This document shows, in pieces, positions 1-8,466 of a DNA stretch of 45,876 bases (within the stretch, counting starts at the first letter, position 1; each line of letters begins with the position of its first letter). Source of the DNA: a virus. The DNA is taken from IMG/VR virus record IMGVR_UViG_3300034198_023093, positions 1-45,876 of that record; one strand, 5' to 3'. A program made the position numbers and the translations under genes. The notes below the pieces were generated by a model that made no database searches, was not told the DNA's origin, and saw only the letters and a program-made list of their open reading frames with translations.

Positions 1-27
1 AGCACGTAAAGCACGTAAAGCACGTAT
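1..27 (+). repeat. Three tandem copies of a 9-bp unit
   Basis: The unit AGCACGTAA occurs three times in a row, the last copy ending in T. It encodes the Ala-Arg-Lys repeat at the end of the partial upstream gene, so it is most simply a coding microrepeat. Confidence 0.6.
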
Positions 28-82
28 GGCAGGTCAAAACCTTGGAGCACAGCTTGGCGTTGGCATGCCTAATGTTGCCTGA
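2..82 (+). CDS. C-terminal end of an upstream protein (partial)
   Basis: Reading frame 2 is open from the window edge to a TGA at 80-82 and encodes 26 residues. They begin with a repeated Ala-Arg-Lys motif and end in GMPNVA. Its place just upstream of the capsid gene would suit a portal or scaffold protein, but nothing visible identifies it. The 5' part lies outside the window. Confidence 0.55.
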   Translation, partial: ARKARKARMAGQNLGAQLGVGMPNVA

Positions 83-111
83 TAGTAAGCTAGTAATTGC
101 AGGAAAGACCC

Positions 112-414
112 ATGGATTGTTCTAAGGCAAAAAAAGCTAAATCAAAAGCTACTGCTCAACAAGCTGCAAAGAAAAAACGAACGCAGTCGGAGCAGGATGC
201 AAACAGCACGCAGGTCATGGGTAACATGTACGACATGATGGCGTCACAGGGAAAAATTCCTGGAACCGGAATTGTCCCTGAAGTCCAAGCTCAGAATATT
301 GCCATGCAAGATAAAACTCAAACTGTAAGCCCTTACAGGAATCTTGGCCCCAAACCAAACAACTATTACAACCCAGGTAACGTCATCGGGGGCGGATATG
401 TTCCCGGAAGTTAA
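112..414 (+). CDS. Small Lys-rich protein upstream of the capsid gene
   Basis: 100 aa from the ATG at 112, chosen over the TTG at 97 because AGGA at 101-104 sits as a ribosome binding site. The N-terminal third is rich in Lys, Ala and Gln (MDCSKAKKAKSKA). The rest is Gln/Asn/Pro/Gly-rich and ends in GGGYVPGS. No family is recognised. Its place between the preceding gene and the capsid gene suggests a head-assembly or internal protein; that is inference. Confidence 0.6.
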   Translation: MDCSKAKKAKSKATAQQAAKKKRTQSEQDANSTQVMGNMYDMMASQGKIPGTGIVPEVQAQNIAMQDKTQTVSPYRNLGPKPNNYYNPGNVIGGGYVPGS

Positions 415-431
415 TAACGGCTGTAAGTAAG

Positions 432-443
432 TGTTGCTATAAT
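432..443 (+). promoter_or_regulatory. Extended -10 promoter of the capsid gene
   Basis: A perfect TATAAT at 438-443 is preceded by TGC, the extended -10 arrangement. No good -35 is visible. It lies about 85 bases before the major capsid start, in the gap after the preceding gene, and would give a leader of about 78 nt. Confidence 0.5.
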
Positions 444-473
444 TATTACCAGTGGAGCAGTTGTTCCATGCAT

Positions 474-491
474 AGAGGATCTTTTTCCTCT
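474..491 (+). other. Leader hairpin upstream of the capsid gene
   Basis: AGAGGA (474-479) and TCCTCT (486-491) pair perfectly around a six-base T-rich loop. The hairpin lies between the -10 box and the capsid start, so it would form in the capsid mRNA leader and could stabilise the transcript. There is no T-run after it to make it a terminator. Confidence 0.35.
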
Positions 492-527
492 GGTTTCAGC
501 TAACTTCTCTTACGCTGAGTAACCCAC

Positions 528-1670
528 ATGTTCATTGATAATGATTTTCCGAAGCTGCTGGGCGCAGAACTCTATCGGCCCCACCCAGCTTACATCGTGG
601 AGATGGCTGCCGAACCGGTAGTTGTCCACGATTTCACTAAGCAGCCCGGCCAAACCGTGCAGCTGGACCGGTACCGCTTCTGGGGCAACCCCGGAACGAA
701 GACCAGCCGTGAGCGTACCCAGGATCAAACCATTGGTACCGCTAGCAGCCGGGCTATCGTCAAGGACAAGGTGCTGGTTTCTCTGCGTGAGTACACCGGC
801 CCTGCCGACCCGAACAACGTCAATGCTCCGAGCACTTTCAAGATCGCTCGTGAGACTCTGATGACCGCTCAGCGTCTTCTGCTGGACACGGGGAACCTCA
901 ACATGTTCCACCAGTCCATCGGCTCGCTGACCTTGCTCGATGATTATCGCCGTTGGAGGGACCGTGTGTTCCTTGACGAGATGGCGAAATCGGAGACTCG
1001 CGGCGCTTCGGGTGATACTCAAGGTGGTTACTACTACCCCAATGGTAAGACTCGCTCCAGCTCCACTGCTCTGAACTCTTTCACAGCTACCGAGTACGCC
1101 TCGGAGCGTTACAAGTTCAACGTCAAGACCGACCTCCTTGAAGTGGTTCGTCAGCTGCGTAAGCGTAACGTGCCTGTCTTCCAAGACGGCTACTACCGTT
1201 GTATCGCTGATCCCTCATTCATGCGCGATCTTCGCGCTGACCAGGGCTTCCGTGAAGTGGCACGCTATCCAGGCATGGGCCAAGGCAACCCCCTTATGGG
1301 TGCTACCGGACCCAGCCAAGCCATCTACGGCGGCGGTCAGTACGGCCAAGCCATGTTTGTTGCTGGTGAACCAGTGATGCCCACTGGCTTTGTTTTTGAA
1401 GGTGTGCGGTTCTTCGAATCCACCAACTTTGCTAGCAAGTCGATCACCGTGGACATTGGCGATGGTGGCGGTAGCATTTCTCATGTTACTCCTCCTGGCC
1501 TGTTCTTCGGTCCTCAAGCCGTAGGCGTAGGTATTGGTGGTCCGAACGCTCAGGTTCTCATCAACAACAACGACGACTTCAGCCGTTTCATCATTCTGAT
1601 TTGGCAGCTGTACGCCGGTTTTGCTAACCTGAACAAGGACTTCATCACTTCCGCTTTCACCATCATCTGA
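528..1670 (+). CDS. Major capsid protein
   Basis: 380 aa. It is the longest and best conserved protein of the head region, with its own strong -10 box. The N-terminal part has the PGQTVQLDRYRFWG signature followed by a region on activating and handling helices (LREYTGPADP, KIARETLMTAQRLLLDTGN), which I associate with N4 gp56-type HK97-fold capsid proteins. Later parts (DPSFMRDLRADQGFREVARY, then a Gly-rich segment and VRFFESTNFASK) also fit such coats. GC content and codon use are higher than in downstream tail genes, as expected for a highly expressed coat. The opposite-strand open frame across it is a codon-bias shadow. Confidence 0.75.
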   Translation: MFIDNDFPKLLGAELYRPHPAYIVEMAAEPVVVHDFTKQPGQTVQLDRYRFWGNPGTKTSRERTQDQTIGTASSRAIVKDKVLVSLREYTGPADPNNVNAPSTFKIARETLMTAQRLLLDTGNLNMFHQSIGSLTLLDDYRRWRDRVFLDEMAKSETRGASGDTQGGYYYPNGKTRSSSTALNSFTATEYASERYKFNVKTDLLEVVRQLRKRNVPVFQDGYYRCIADPSFMRDLRADQGFREVARYPGMGQGNPLMGATGPSQAIYGGGQYGQAMFVAGEPVMPTGFVFEGVRFFESTNFASKSITVDIGDGGGSISHVTPPGLFFGPQAVGVGIGGPNAQVLINNNDDFSRFIILIWQLYAGFANLNKDFITSAFTII

Positions 1671-1687
1671 TACGGAGGTAACTACAC

Positions 1688-2521
1688 ATGGCTATTTACA
1701 AATCTGGCGCAGCCCAAATCCTGCAACCTGGTGCCCAGGTCAACCGCCTTTCTGCTTACAACGCTGAAGGCGTCTATGGCTGGCCTGGTCTTGCCTGCTA
1801 CGAAGCAATCGCTTACGTGCCGGTTTCCGTGACCAGCGCGACCAATAACCCCGTTGGCCTTGACGTGATTATTCCTTCCCCTGATCGTCGTACTGACGAT
1901 CGTGTGCGGGATAACATCACGACGCTGACTTTGACGGGTAGCTCCACTGCCCCGATCTTTGTGTATGGCGCTTCTATTGCCCTTGCCAAGGATCTTCCTG
2001 CCAACAACGCTGCGGATCCCCTCCCCGGTTTCCCAGCAGACCCTGTAACGGCTGATCTGAAGTTCACCAACGCCACGGAGTACCTGCTGTTTGGTCCTGC
2101 CAACGGCACCGCGCCCCTTGGCATTCCTTCCTCCCAGACCACTGGCCTGGCTGCTGCTACTTCGTATCTGCAGGCCTCCAGTAGCACCATCGCCCAAGGC
2201 GCAGGCGCGACAACTGCTGGAACTGGTGTGGTTCCTTTCCCGTCTTCTGTTACCGGCACCATTGTGAGTAGCGATCTCGCCAACTCCATGCTGTACAAGG
2301 TCACCTCTGCTGTTACTTGGAAGGTGTTCAACACCACCGCCACTACTTCGACTACGAACAACGGCGGCGGTTACTTCATCTCTGCAGCTGACAGCGCCGC
2401 TGGTCGTATGGCTTACATCATTTGCCGTCTTAGCTACGTCCGGGCAGCTGCTGCTGTGTCCTGGAATGACATCCAAGACAAGATCGATTTTGCCTCGCAA
2501 ATCGGTGGAGACGACAGCTGA
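1688..2521 (+). CDS. Second head protein (capsid-associated, unknown role)
   Basis: 277 aa with a strong GGAGG ribosome binding site at 1674-1678, 17 bases after the capsid stop. The protein is Ala/Thr/Ser-rich and beta-prone, with no Cys-based motif beyond isolated residues. It shares the high-GC, highly expressed codon pattern of the capsid gene, and a strong terminator follows it, so the two form one transcription unit. A decoration, minor capsid or head-completion role is likely from position. No domain is recognised by name. Confidence 0.7.
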   Translation: MAIYKSGAAQILQPGAQVNRLSAYNAEGVYGWPGLACYEAIAYVPVSVTSATNNPVGLDVIIPSPDRRTDDRVRDNITTLTLTGSSTAPIFVYGASIALAKDLPANNAADPLPGFPADPVTADLKFTNATEYLLFGPANGTAPLGIPSSQTTGLAAATSYLQASSSTIAQGAGATTAGTGVVPFPSSVTGTIVSSDLANSMLYKVTSAVTWKVFNTTATTSTTNNGGGYFISAADSAAGRMAYIICRLSYVRAAAAVSWNDIQDKIDFASQIGGDDS

Positions 2522-2545
2522 TCCTGAAGGCAGTACTTCAGACAT

Positions 2546-2569
2546 AACGGGCCTAACGGCCCGTTTTTT
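2546..2569 (+). terminator. Rho-independent terminator after the capsid unit
   Basis: ACGGGCC and GGCCCGT pair over a TAAC loop, with an extra A-T pair, and a run of six T follows. It lies 25 bases after the second head gene and should end the capsid transcript. Confidence 0.85.
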
Positions 2570-2633
2570 CTGTCTGTATGGTGTTTTAAGATAAAGGTTG
2601 GTATTGTACTTGTAGTTCTTCTTTCAACTACGT

Positions 2634-3074
2634 ATGCTGTACCAGTACAAACCAACTGGCGCCCTTCTTGAAGTCGTGTCTCAGCACGGCGAAGGGATCT
2701 TAATGTGCGTCGATGCACAGGATGAAGTTTTTTTCGTGGAAGAGTCAGAACTTATTCCTCACCTGGGCGCTACTTCCGAAAAAATTCAAAACGAAGAACG
2801 TTTGACGGAACAGTTGAAGCAAGAGGGCGTTAATCCTGCAAAGCCCACTAACAAAGAAACGTTCCCGCTAGACACCAGAATCAACATCAACACTGCTAGT
2901 GCTCGCCAAATCGCAGACGCACTCCCCGGAGTTGGGCTTAAGACAGCGCGGGATATTAAAGATCTACAAACTTCGATGTCAGGGGAGAAATTTGTTCGAC
3001 TTGAGCAGCTCAAGGCAATCAAACGTGTTGATTGGGATGCAATTGTTGCAGATAATCTCGTTAGAGTCGAATAA
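2634..3074 (+). CDS. Helix-hairpin-helix protein
   Basis: 146 aa. The C-terminal half holds a ComEA-type helix-hairpin-helix, ININTASARQIADALPGVG followed by LKTARDI, where the LPGVG hairpin contacts the DNA or RNA backbone in this family. The N-terminal half (MLYQYKPTGALLEVV, acidic EVFFVEESEL) looks like a separate small beta domain. It sits between the head unit and the tail genes, so a DNA-binding role at the head-tail connector is plausible. The ATG at 2634 starts 65 bases after the terminator. Confidence 0.7.
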   Translation: MLYQYKPTGALLEVVSQHGEGILMCVDAQDEVFFVEESELIPHLGATSEKIQNEERLTEQLKQEGVNPAKPTNKETFPLDTRININTASARQIADALPGVGLKTARDIKDLQTSMSGEKFVRLEQLKAIKRVDWDAIVADNLVRVE

Positions 3075-3103
3075 TAGACAGAATTTCATCCATGTAGAAT
3101 AAG

Positions 3104-3130
3104 GGAAAGACGTGTCATCGCCGTCTTTCC
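3104..3130 (+). other. Leader hairpin, 9-bp perfect stem
   Basis: GGAAAGACG (3104-3112) pairs exactly with CGTCTTTCC (3122-3130) over a nine-base loop. It lies in the 75-base gap before the next gene. Only TTA follows, so it is a weak terminator or a leader structure. Confidence 0.4.
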
Positions 3131-3149
3131 TTAGTTCCGTTGTTAAGTA

Positions 3150-3629
3150 ATGCAACTTGACACCTTCCTCCAGTCGAAAGTTCGCTGGCATTTGGGATAC
3201 AACGTCACATCTATCCCTGCTGGCGACCAAGCCCGACTGGAAGAGGCCGTGAACAACATTCCTGATTCGTTTTGGTATAGCAAGATTTCTGAGCAGGTCA
3301 CTCGGTGCGACTATGCAGAAAAGCAGACCGACATGACCGGTTCAGTTAACAATTTCAACGTTCCTAAAAATCGTCTTGAAAACATCGCGGGAGATGTTTC
3401 ACGTACGATCTCAACTTCAGACTTTAAGGAGACTTTGAAAACTTGGTCACAAATCTATCTATACGAGACGGATCGATTAGCTCTCCATCTCTATGTTCCC
3501 AATTACCGAAACCCAGAACAGGCAAGGTACCGATTTAACCGAGAAGGCGCTGAGTTCATTCAAGCGCTCCCGGGTCCCGCTGACGTTGCTGTTGGCACTC
3601 GCATTCTGTTCGAAACCAGCTTCCGCTGA
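3150..3629 (+). CDS. Tail or connector protein with GTR-LFE C-terminal motif
   Basis: 159 aa, predicted soluble and mixed alpha/beta. No named family is recognised. Its last 13 residues (VGTRILFETSFR after DVA) are almost repeated at the end of the 8463-8930 protein (VGTRLLFEANYR), which suggests a common docking peptide for a virion partner. The stop lies 22 bases before the likely start of the GH104 gene. Confidence 0.6.
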   Translation: MQLDTFLQSKVRWHLGYNVTSIPAGDQARLEEAVNNIPDSFWYSKISEQVTRCDYAEKQTDMTGSVNNFNVPKNRLENIAGDVSRTISTSDFKETLKTWSQIYLYETDRLALHLYVPNYRNPEQARYRFNREGAEFIQALPGPADVAVGTRILFETSFR

Positions 3630-3651
3630 GATTATTGAAGGAATTCCAGTC

Positions 3652-4368
3652 ATGCCTGAAGACTACTCTTTCTATGCACAGCAAGTTCAAAAGCCTTCAG
3701 TACGTAGGCTCCTGAACACAATCCGATACGCAGAAGGTACTGCAGGTCCGGAAGGATACCGAACAAAATATGGTGGCGGTCTGTTTAGCGATTTCAATAG
3801 GCATCCTGACCAAGCTGTTAGCAGTGGCAGACACACCAGCACTGCAGCAGGCGCCTACCAGTTTCTAACTCCTACTTGGCAATCAGTATCTTCTAAGCTC
3901 GGCTTGAAAAAATTCGGTCCTCAAGAACAAGATATCGCTGCTGCTTATCTTGCGGATCAACGTTTAAAATCTTTAGGCGGACTTGCTGCCCTAGATAAAC
4001 AAGGAATGTCTTCACAAGTTGCGTCTGCACTTGCACCTGAATGGGCATCGTTTCCGACTATGAGAGGAGGCAGCTACTACGGTCAACCATCAAAAAATAT
4101 CAAAGAACTGCAAACTCAATATGGAATTACCCCCGGACCTACTACAACAGCGTCTACTAATCAACAGACTCGCACAGGCAATACTTACAATTTTTACGTT
4201 AACGGTGATGCAGACCCAGACACAAAAAACTTTTTGACTCGTTTCTTGTCTGAACACGGATTGCCTGATTTAGCAAATAGTTCTAAATCAGGAATTCCTT
4301 CGTTTGATCCTAATAATATGGTTAAGAATCTACAGAAAGCAATGTACTCTGAAACTGTGTACCAATGA
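3652..4368 (+). CDS. GH104 (lambda R-like) muralytic transglycosylase
   Basis: 238 aa from the ATG at 3652, which has GAAGGA about ten bases upstream. The N-terminal half matches the lambda R / GH104 pattern: IRYAEGTAGPEGY with the catalytic Glu, GGGLFSDFNRHPD, TAAGAYQFLTPTWQ, FGPQEQDIAAAYL. These enzymes cut peptidoglycan glycan strands, leaving anhydro ends. The C-terminal part (from NTYNFYVNGDADPD) is not catalytic and is shared with the next gene. The frame stays open upstream to 3493 and reads there like a signal peptide, but that stretch overlaps the preceding gene. A virion-borne entry enzyme is more likely than a lysis endolysin, given its place among structural genes. Confidence 0.75.
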   Translation: MPEDYSFYAQQVQKPSVRRLLNTIRYAEGTAGPEGYRTKYGGGLFSDFNRHPDQAVSSGRHTSTAAGAYQFLTPTWQSVSSKLGLKKFGPQEQDIAAAYLADQRLKSLGGLAALDKQGMSSQVASALAPEWASFPTMRGGSYYGQPSKNIKELQTQYGITPGPTTTASTNQQTRTGNTYNFYVNGDADPDTKNFLTRFLSEHGLPDLANSSKSGIPSFDPNNMVKNLQKAMYSETVYQ

Positions 4369-5030
4369 GCACAACTTTTGACATAGGAACTATCGCGCCA
4401 CCTGGAGCCGACTTTGCCAGCACAGGGGCACACCTTCACGGTTCTATTGTAAATCCTCAAGGAAAAGCTGTTGATCCTGAACAATTCAGGTCTATCTATT
4501 TATCGAGAATTCTTGTAGGAAAAGATAAACTTCCTCTATATTCCCAGAAAGGGTCTAGCTGGTCGCCAGCATTTCCTGTAACTTCAAAATACGGTCCGCG
4601 TGCGGCCCCCACCCCTGGCGCCTCCTCTTACCACCAGGGTGTTGATTTTGGTGTCCCTCAAGATACGCAACTGTCCTGGCTCGCTAAGCCTGGGGATAAA
4701 TTTACTCCGAAAAACGGTTACGGTGAAGTTGAAACTCCTGAAGGTTATAGAATTAAGTTTCTGCACACAAAACCAGGAGCCGCAGCGCAACTCCCTCTTT
4801 CTCAAACCGGAACCACAGTAACAGCAGGCTCTTCAACAAACCTTCCCGGTAATACATATAATTTCTACCTCGGCAGCAGGTCTAAAAGGTCTTCTTCTCC
4901 TGACGGAGTCTACGATATGTTGGATGCCTTCCTGGATAAAAACGGATTGAACTCACCGTCAACAGAATCTTTTGATCCTCTCAGTGCGCTTTACTCTGCT
5001 TTCAATTCAGCTTCTCAGTTATATTCATGA
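4365..5030 (+). CDS. M23-like peptidase domain protein with rearranged motif order
   Basis: 221 aa, starting in an ATGA overlap with the GH104 gene. The C-terminal part of a LytM/M23 zinc peptidase appears first (TGAHLHGSIVNPQGKAVDP, normally the end of the domain). The usual beginning follows: SKYGPRAAP, YHQGVDFG with the His and Asp ligands, then GYGEVETPEGYRIKFLH. M23 enzymes cut peptide crossbridges. The tail (NTYNFYLGS, then FLDKNGLNSPSTESFDPLSALYSAFNSA split by short gaps) matches the GH104 protein's tail. The order suggests a circularly permuted or reduced M23 domain; activity is uncertain. Confidence 0.6.
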   Translation: MSTTFDIGTIAPPGADFASTGAHLHGSIVNPQGKAVDPEQFRSIYLSRILVGKDKLPLYSQKGSSWSPAFPVTSKYGPRAAPTPGASSYHQGVDFGVPQDTQLSWLAKPGDKFTPKNGYGEVETPEGYRIKFLHTKPGAAAQLPLSQTGTTVTAGSSTNLPGNTYNFYLGSRSKRSSSPDGVYDMLDAFLDKNGLNSPSTESFDPLSALYSAFNSASQLYS

Positions 5031-5350
5031 GAACACTAGGTAGCTTCAACAAACACGTTAATCTTCCAAGTCACCCAGAGGACACGCGCAGGGTGTCTCG
5101 GCCTCAATTGCCTGCACCTAGGTTTAACCAGTTCGCAGAAGATACCAGAAACATGTCAGCTGGCGGTAAATTTGCCAACAGCAGGGGAAGAATGCGCTTT
5201 GCTGGCACTGCCATTGGAGCAGACATTCGCAACGGAGAACCAGTAGATCAAAGCGGTCAAGGTGGCCAACAGTTTGTAGCATCGTCAGGACAACAGTCTC
5301 GACAAGAACCGGCAAGTGGTGTAGGAGCTGCAGAAAGGCGGGTAAGTTAG
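5027..5350 (+). CDS. Small polar protein after the M23 gene
   Basis: 107 aa, starting in an ATGA overlap with the M23-like gene, so translation is probably coupled. Gln/Gly/Arg/Ser-rich and predicted disordered, with no motif. Probably a small virion or assembly protein; function unknown. Confidence 0.6.
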   Translation: MRTLGSFNKHVNLPSHPEDTRRVSRPQLPAPRFNQFAEDTRNMSAGGKFANSRGRMRFAGTAIGADIRNGEPVDQSGQGGQQFVASSGQQSRQEPASGVGAAERRVS

Positions 5351-5394
5351 TTACTTTCGCGCTACAATAAGATTAATTAGCCCAATAGAACTCC

Positions 5395-6165
5395 GTGTCC
5401 AGCTCCTCAACTAACAAGATGCCCGCGATGGTTGACCGTCCGGCAACCACAAGCGCCTTGGTAACTGTTGCGTCTGGTCAGCTTTTTTCCACTAGCCTTA
5501 TCCCCACTGCAGTGGGTAATGCAACTAAAGTTTTTGACGTCGATTCGTCGCTGACCGATACTGCTATCAGCGGTGCGTATGTTGATGAAATCTGGTTTCG
5601 CTACTCCAAGCTCTCTAACTTGTTTTTAGACGCCAAGGCAGCTTCGGCAGGTACTTACGCCCAGACGGGAACTTCTGTTGTTGTAACTCTTTCGGGTCAC
5701 AACCTTCAAGTCGGCCAAGCTGTGTACCTTGCCTACACAAGCGGCACTGGTGTGAGCGAAACTTTGACGGTCACTTCGATCACAGCCACCACTTTCACAG
5801 GAACAAGCGCTTCTACACTTACTACTTCAGGCAACGTTAACGTTTACCCGCCCCTTGATGCCTGCTTTTACCTTGTAAACACAGGTGCAATCACAAACAT
5901 CAACCAGTTCTTCCCGCTGTTTGTGGCCAGCATCCCCGCTACGCCAGCTAATCAAGTTTTCAGTCTTACTGAAAACAACATCCTCCCCCTGATTAACCAC
6001 CCTGTGGTGCAAGCAGGTGCAAACTTTACCTCTACTAATAGCAAGACCTCTCCCAAAACGCGTGGATTGATTCTGCAACGGGGACAGGCTCTTTATGTTG
6101 CTTTTAGTGGAACTACCTCTTTGACTAGTGGATTCTATGTAAACACCCAAGGCGGTTATTACTAA
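5395..6165 (+). CDS. Tail structural protein with one beta repeat domain
   Basis: 256 aa from GTG at 5395, with a possible TACAAT -10 at 5363-5368. Residues about 78-145 form a Thr/Val-rich unit of pattern T-Y-x-Q-x-G-T then HNLQVGQAVYL, ending TTSGNVNVY. Three more copies are in the next gene. This unit is common in cyanophage tail and baseplate proteins. The two genes are separated by only six bases. Confidence 0.65.
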   Translation: MSSSSTNKMPAMVDRPATTSALVTVASGQLFSTSLIPTAVGNATKVFDVDSSLTDTAISGAYVDEIWFRYSKLSNLFLDAKAASAGTYAQTGTSVVVTLSGHNLQVGQAVYLAYTSGTGVSETLTVTSITATTFTGTSASTLTTSGNVNVYPPLDACFYLVNTGAITNINQFFPLFVASIPATPANQVFSLTENNILPLINHPVVQAGANFTSTNSKTSPKTRGLILQRGQALYVAFSGTTSLTSGFYVNTQGGYY

Positions 6166-6171
6166 AAACCT

Positions 6172-8466
6172 GTGGCTTTCGGTAAAAACAGTTTCGCCGG
6201 AAATAATAGCGGTTTTAATGGAAAACTGTCTAAAGGATTTGATAGCCCAATAGACAACACTAAGATCAATTTTGATCAATTAGATACGCCTTTTACATTC
6301 ACGCCTAACGATTCACGTTTTAAGAGCAGGATTAAGTTCTACGACCGCGATTCATTGTGGGCACGGTGGAGACGCGGCTACGAGCTATACACAATTACTC
6401 AAAGTTTGTACGGATCGGGAGCTGCAAAGCGTTCCACAATCGGCGACTACAGGTTTAATTGTGCGTTTCAACACAAAAGCGGAATTTTTACAACAGCAAG
6501 AGTTTTTACTTTTCCCAGCAACACTTCAGAAAATGGAGAACAACTGGTTGCAGTAAGAGATGCGAATGTCTTCAATTTTTACGATTTTGGCTTACCAATA
6601 CTATCTACGGTTTATTTAGGGGCTGCATCAACAGCTGCTTACAGCCAATCCGGCACCGATATTGTAGTTTTATATCCAAACCATAATCTGCAACCCAGCG
6701 AACAAGTCCGGCTTACGTTTTTGAGTGGCTCTGCAGTAACAGCTACCTTACCTATAGTCAGCAGGACAACAGATTCTTTTACATGTACAGCAGCAACACC
6801 ACTGACTACTGTTGGGAATGTCTCTGTAGCTTTGTCAACAAGTTTTGAAGATGTTCGTTGGACAGAAACTAGAGTTAAAATTCGAAAACTTCCTGCGTTT
6901 ATTGATACAGTTGTTGGAGAAAGATTCACAGATCGTATAACTGAAACGGATCCTGGTGTTCTTGTAACTTACGCACAGTCTGGTTATTCAGTGAGTGTCA
7001 CGTGTGCCACAGAGCATGGTCTAGTAACTGGCAAAAAAATAAATTTCAGCACAACTACTGGGGATGCAGTAGCAGGTTTATTTTTAGTGCGCGTAACTTC
7101 TCCGACAACATTTGACATAACATCTTCTATTGAGCTTACAACTACAGGCACAGGGCTTGTTTATAGGTTGATTAAAAAGTATGATTATTCCGACTACGTT
7201 GGTTATACCGTAAAAAGTATTGATAGAGGAACAAACGAGATTGTTTTCCAGAGGCAAGATAGTTATGGGGCAGTAACTGATGATAATCAAAAAGTCAGCA
7301 TCACTGTACCAGCTCAACGAGGGTTTGCTTTAAGTCGATTTTTAACATCTGAGATTCGTTATCAGTGCGCTTGTCAAGACTTCACTAGAAGGCAAACATA
7401 TAACTTGTATGACGAGAAAACGTCGTCTCGTTTTCCTAAGACACCAATCACATCGGTTAAACCTGGATCTATTTTATACAAAGATGATTCAGTAGCAGAC
7501 AGGCGGGACAATGATGGTATTTTCAGCGACTTTGGTTATATTTCTACTAGCAATTTCAACACGCTTTCTACTTACAGAGATCAAAAAGAAACGTGTTACA
7601 CGGAATTAATGTATTACCAGATGCGGTGGTGTAAGCACATTTACGCGGCTCTTTTTTCTTTGGTTCATGATGAAGGGAACCAAAAAATAGATATTTTTGG
7701 AACTTACACACAAACTGGCGATACAACTGTAACCATAACAAGCGTTGACCATGGGTTAAATTCCGGGATTAAAATTGCAGTTGAGTTTGAGGATAATACG
7801 GCATTAAGCGGATACTACACAGTAAACAGTGTCATTGGTAAAGATACGTTTACTATGGTTTATCCTTATGTGCAGACTGTTTCGGGTAGATGTATTGTCA
7901 ACAATATAAAAATTCATGAGTACATTAAAGATTGGTTATTAGAGCCATCTGATCATCCTGTTGGAGATAAGTCAGACGCTTTTTATGATAACTTTGAAAA
8001 ACAAAGTTCCGCATTGAAGCAATCTCTTGAAAAGAGCGTGATGTTAAAAATGGGAAAACCTTGGATAGGTTCTCTTGTCACTTTGAATGATAACAGCCTA
8101 CCCCAACAAACACCAAACTACGATGAATCACTTATTTCTTCCATATTGACTGATCACGTGCTTCGCGACGAAGCAGGTAATTTAAGCCCTACAGGCACAC
8201 AGGTCAATTATACCGAAACCATGATTGCCATTGTAAGTAAAGTATTGAATCTGTCACCTTCTTATATTGAATCTGGAATGTTTGGATATATTAATCAGCC
8301 TGCAATTAATTTTCCTCCTAACTATCAAGCAAAAACTATATCTGCTGGATCTTATAGTGCAACAACTCCCACTGTCTTTTCTGAAATCATCGATTGTTCG
8401 ACGTATAGTCCCTACGTTCTGCAAGATGTTATTATTGATTGCGGGCAGTACACAGTTGCACCATGA
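6172..8466 (+). CDS. Large tail protein with three beta repeats and a SWIM-like Cys/His pattern
   Basis: 764 aa from GTG at 6172. Copies of the Y-x-Q-x-G ... H-G/N-L ... T-T-x-G repeat begin near residues 156, 266 and 510. Between the second and third is CAC at 399-401 and CKH at 487-489, the CxC...CxH ligand set of a SWIM zinc finger, but with an unusually long spacer of 85 residues. I recall annotations of this kind in cyanophage structural proteins. Residues after about 600 are mostly helical. AT content is higher than in the capsid gene. A tail-hub or baseplate role is likely. Confidence 0.65.
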   Translation: MAFGKNSFAGNNSGFNGKLSKGFDSPIDNTKINFDQLDTPFTFTPNDSRFKSRIKFYDRDSLWARWRRGYELYTITQSLYGSGAAKRSTIGDYRFNCAFQHKSGIFTTARVFTFPSNTSENGEQLVAVRDANVFNFYDFGLPILSTVYLGAASTAAYSQSGTDIVVLYPNHNLQPSEQVRLTFLSGSAVTATLPIVSRTTDSFTCTAATPLTTVGNVSVALSTSFEDVRWTETRVKIRKLPAFIDTVVGERFTDRITETDPGVLVTYAQSGYSVSVTCATEHGLVTGKKINFSTTTGDAVAGLFLVRVTSPTTFDITSSIELTTTGTGLVYRLIKKYDYSDYVGYTVKSIDRGTNEIVFQRQDSYGAVTDDNQKVSITVPAQRGFALSRFLTSEIRYQCACQDFTRRQTYNLYDEKTSSRFPKTPITSVKPGSILYKDDSVADRRDNDGIFSDFGYISTSNFNTLSTYRDQKETCYTELMYYQMRWCKHIYAALFSLVHDEGNQKIDIFGTYTQTGDTTVTITSVDHGLNSGIKIAVEFEDNTALSGYYTVNSVIGKDTFTMVYPYVQTVSGRCIVNNIKIHEYIKDWLLEPSDHPVGDKSDAFYDNFEKQSSALKQSLEKSVMLKMGKPWIGSLVTLNDNSLPQQTPNYDESLISSILTDHVLRDEAGNLSPTGTQVNYTETMIAIVSKVLNLSPSYIESGMFGYINQPAINFPPNYQAKTISAGSYSATTPTVFSEIIDCSTYSPYVLQDVIIDCGQYTVAP

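Noticed and set aside
510-1184. 224-aa - strand frame over the capsid gene
   Set aside because: Shadow of a strongly biased gene on the other strand; no domain, no ribosome site. The same applies to 1215-1517 and 1682-2545 on the - strand.
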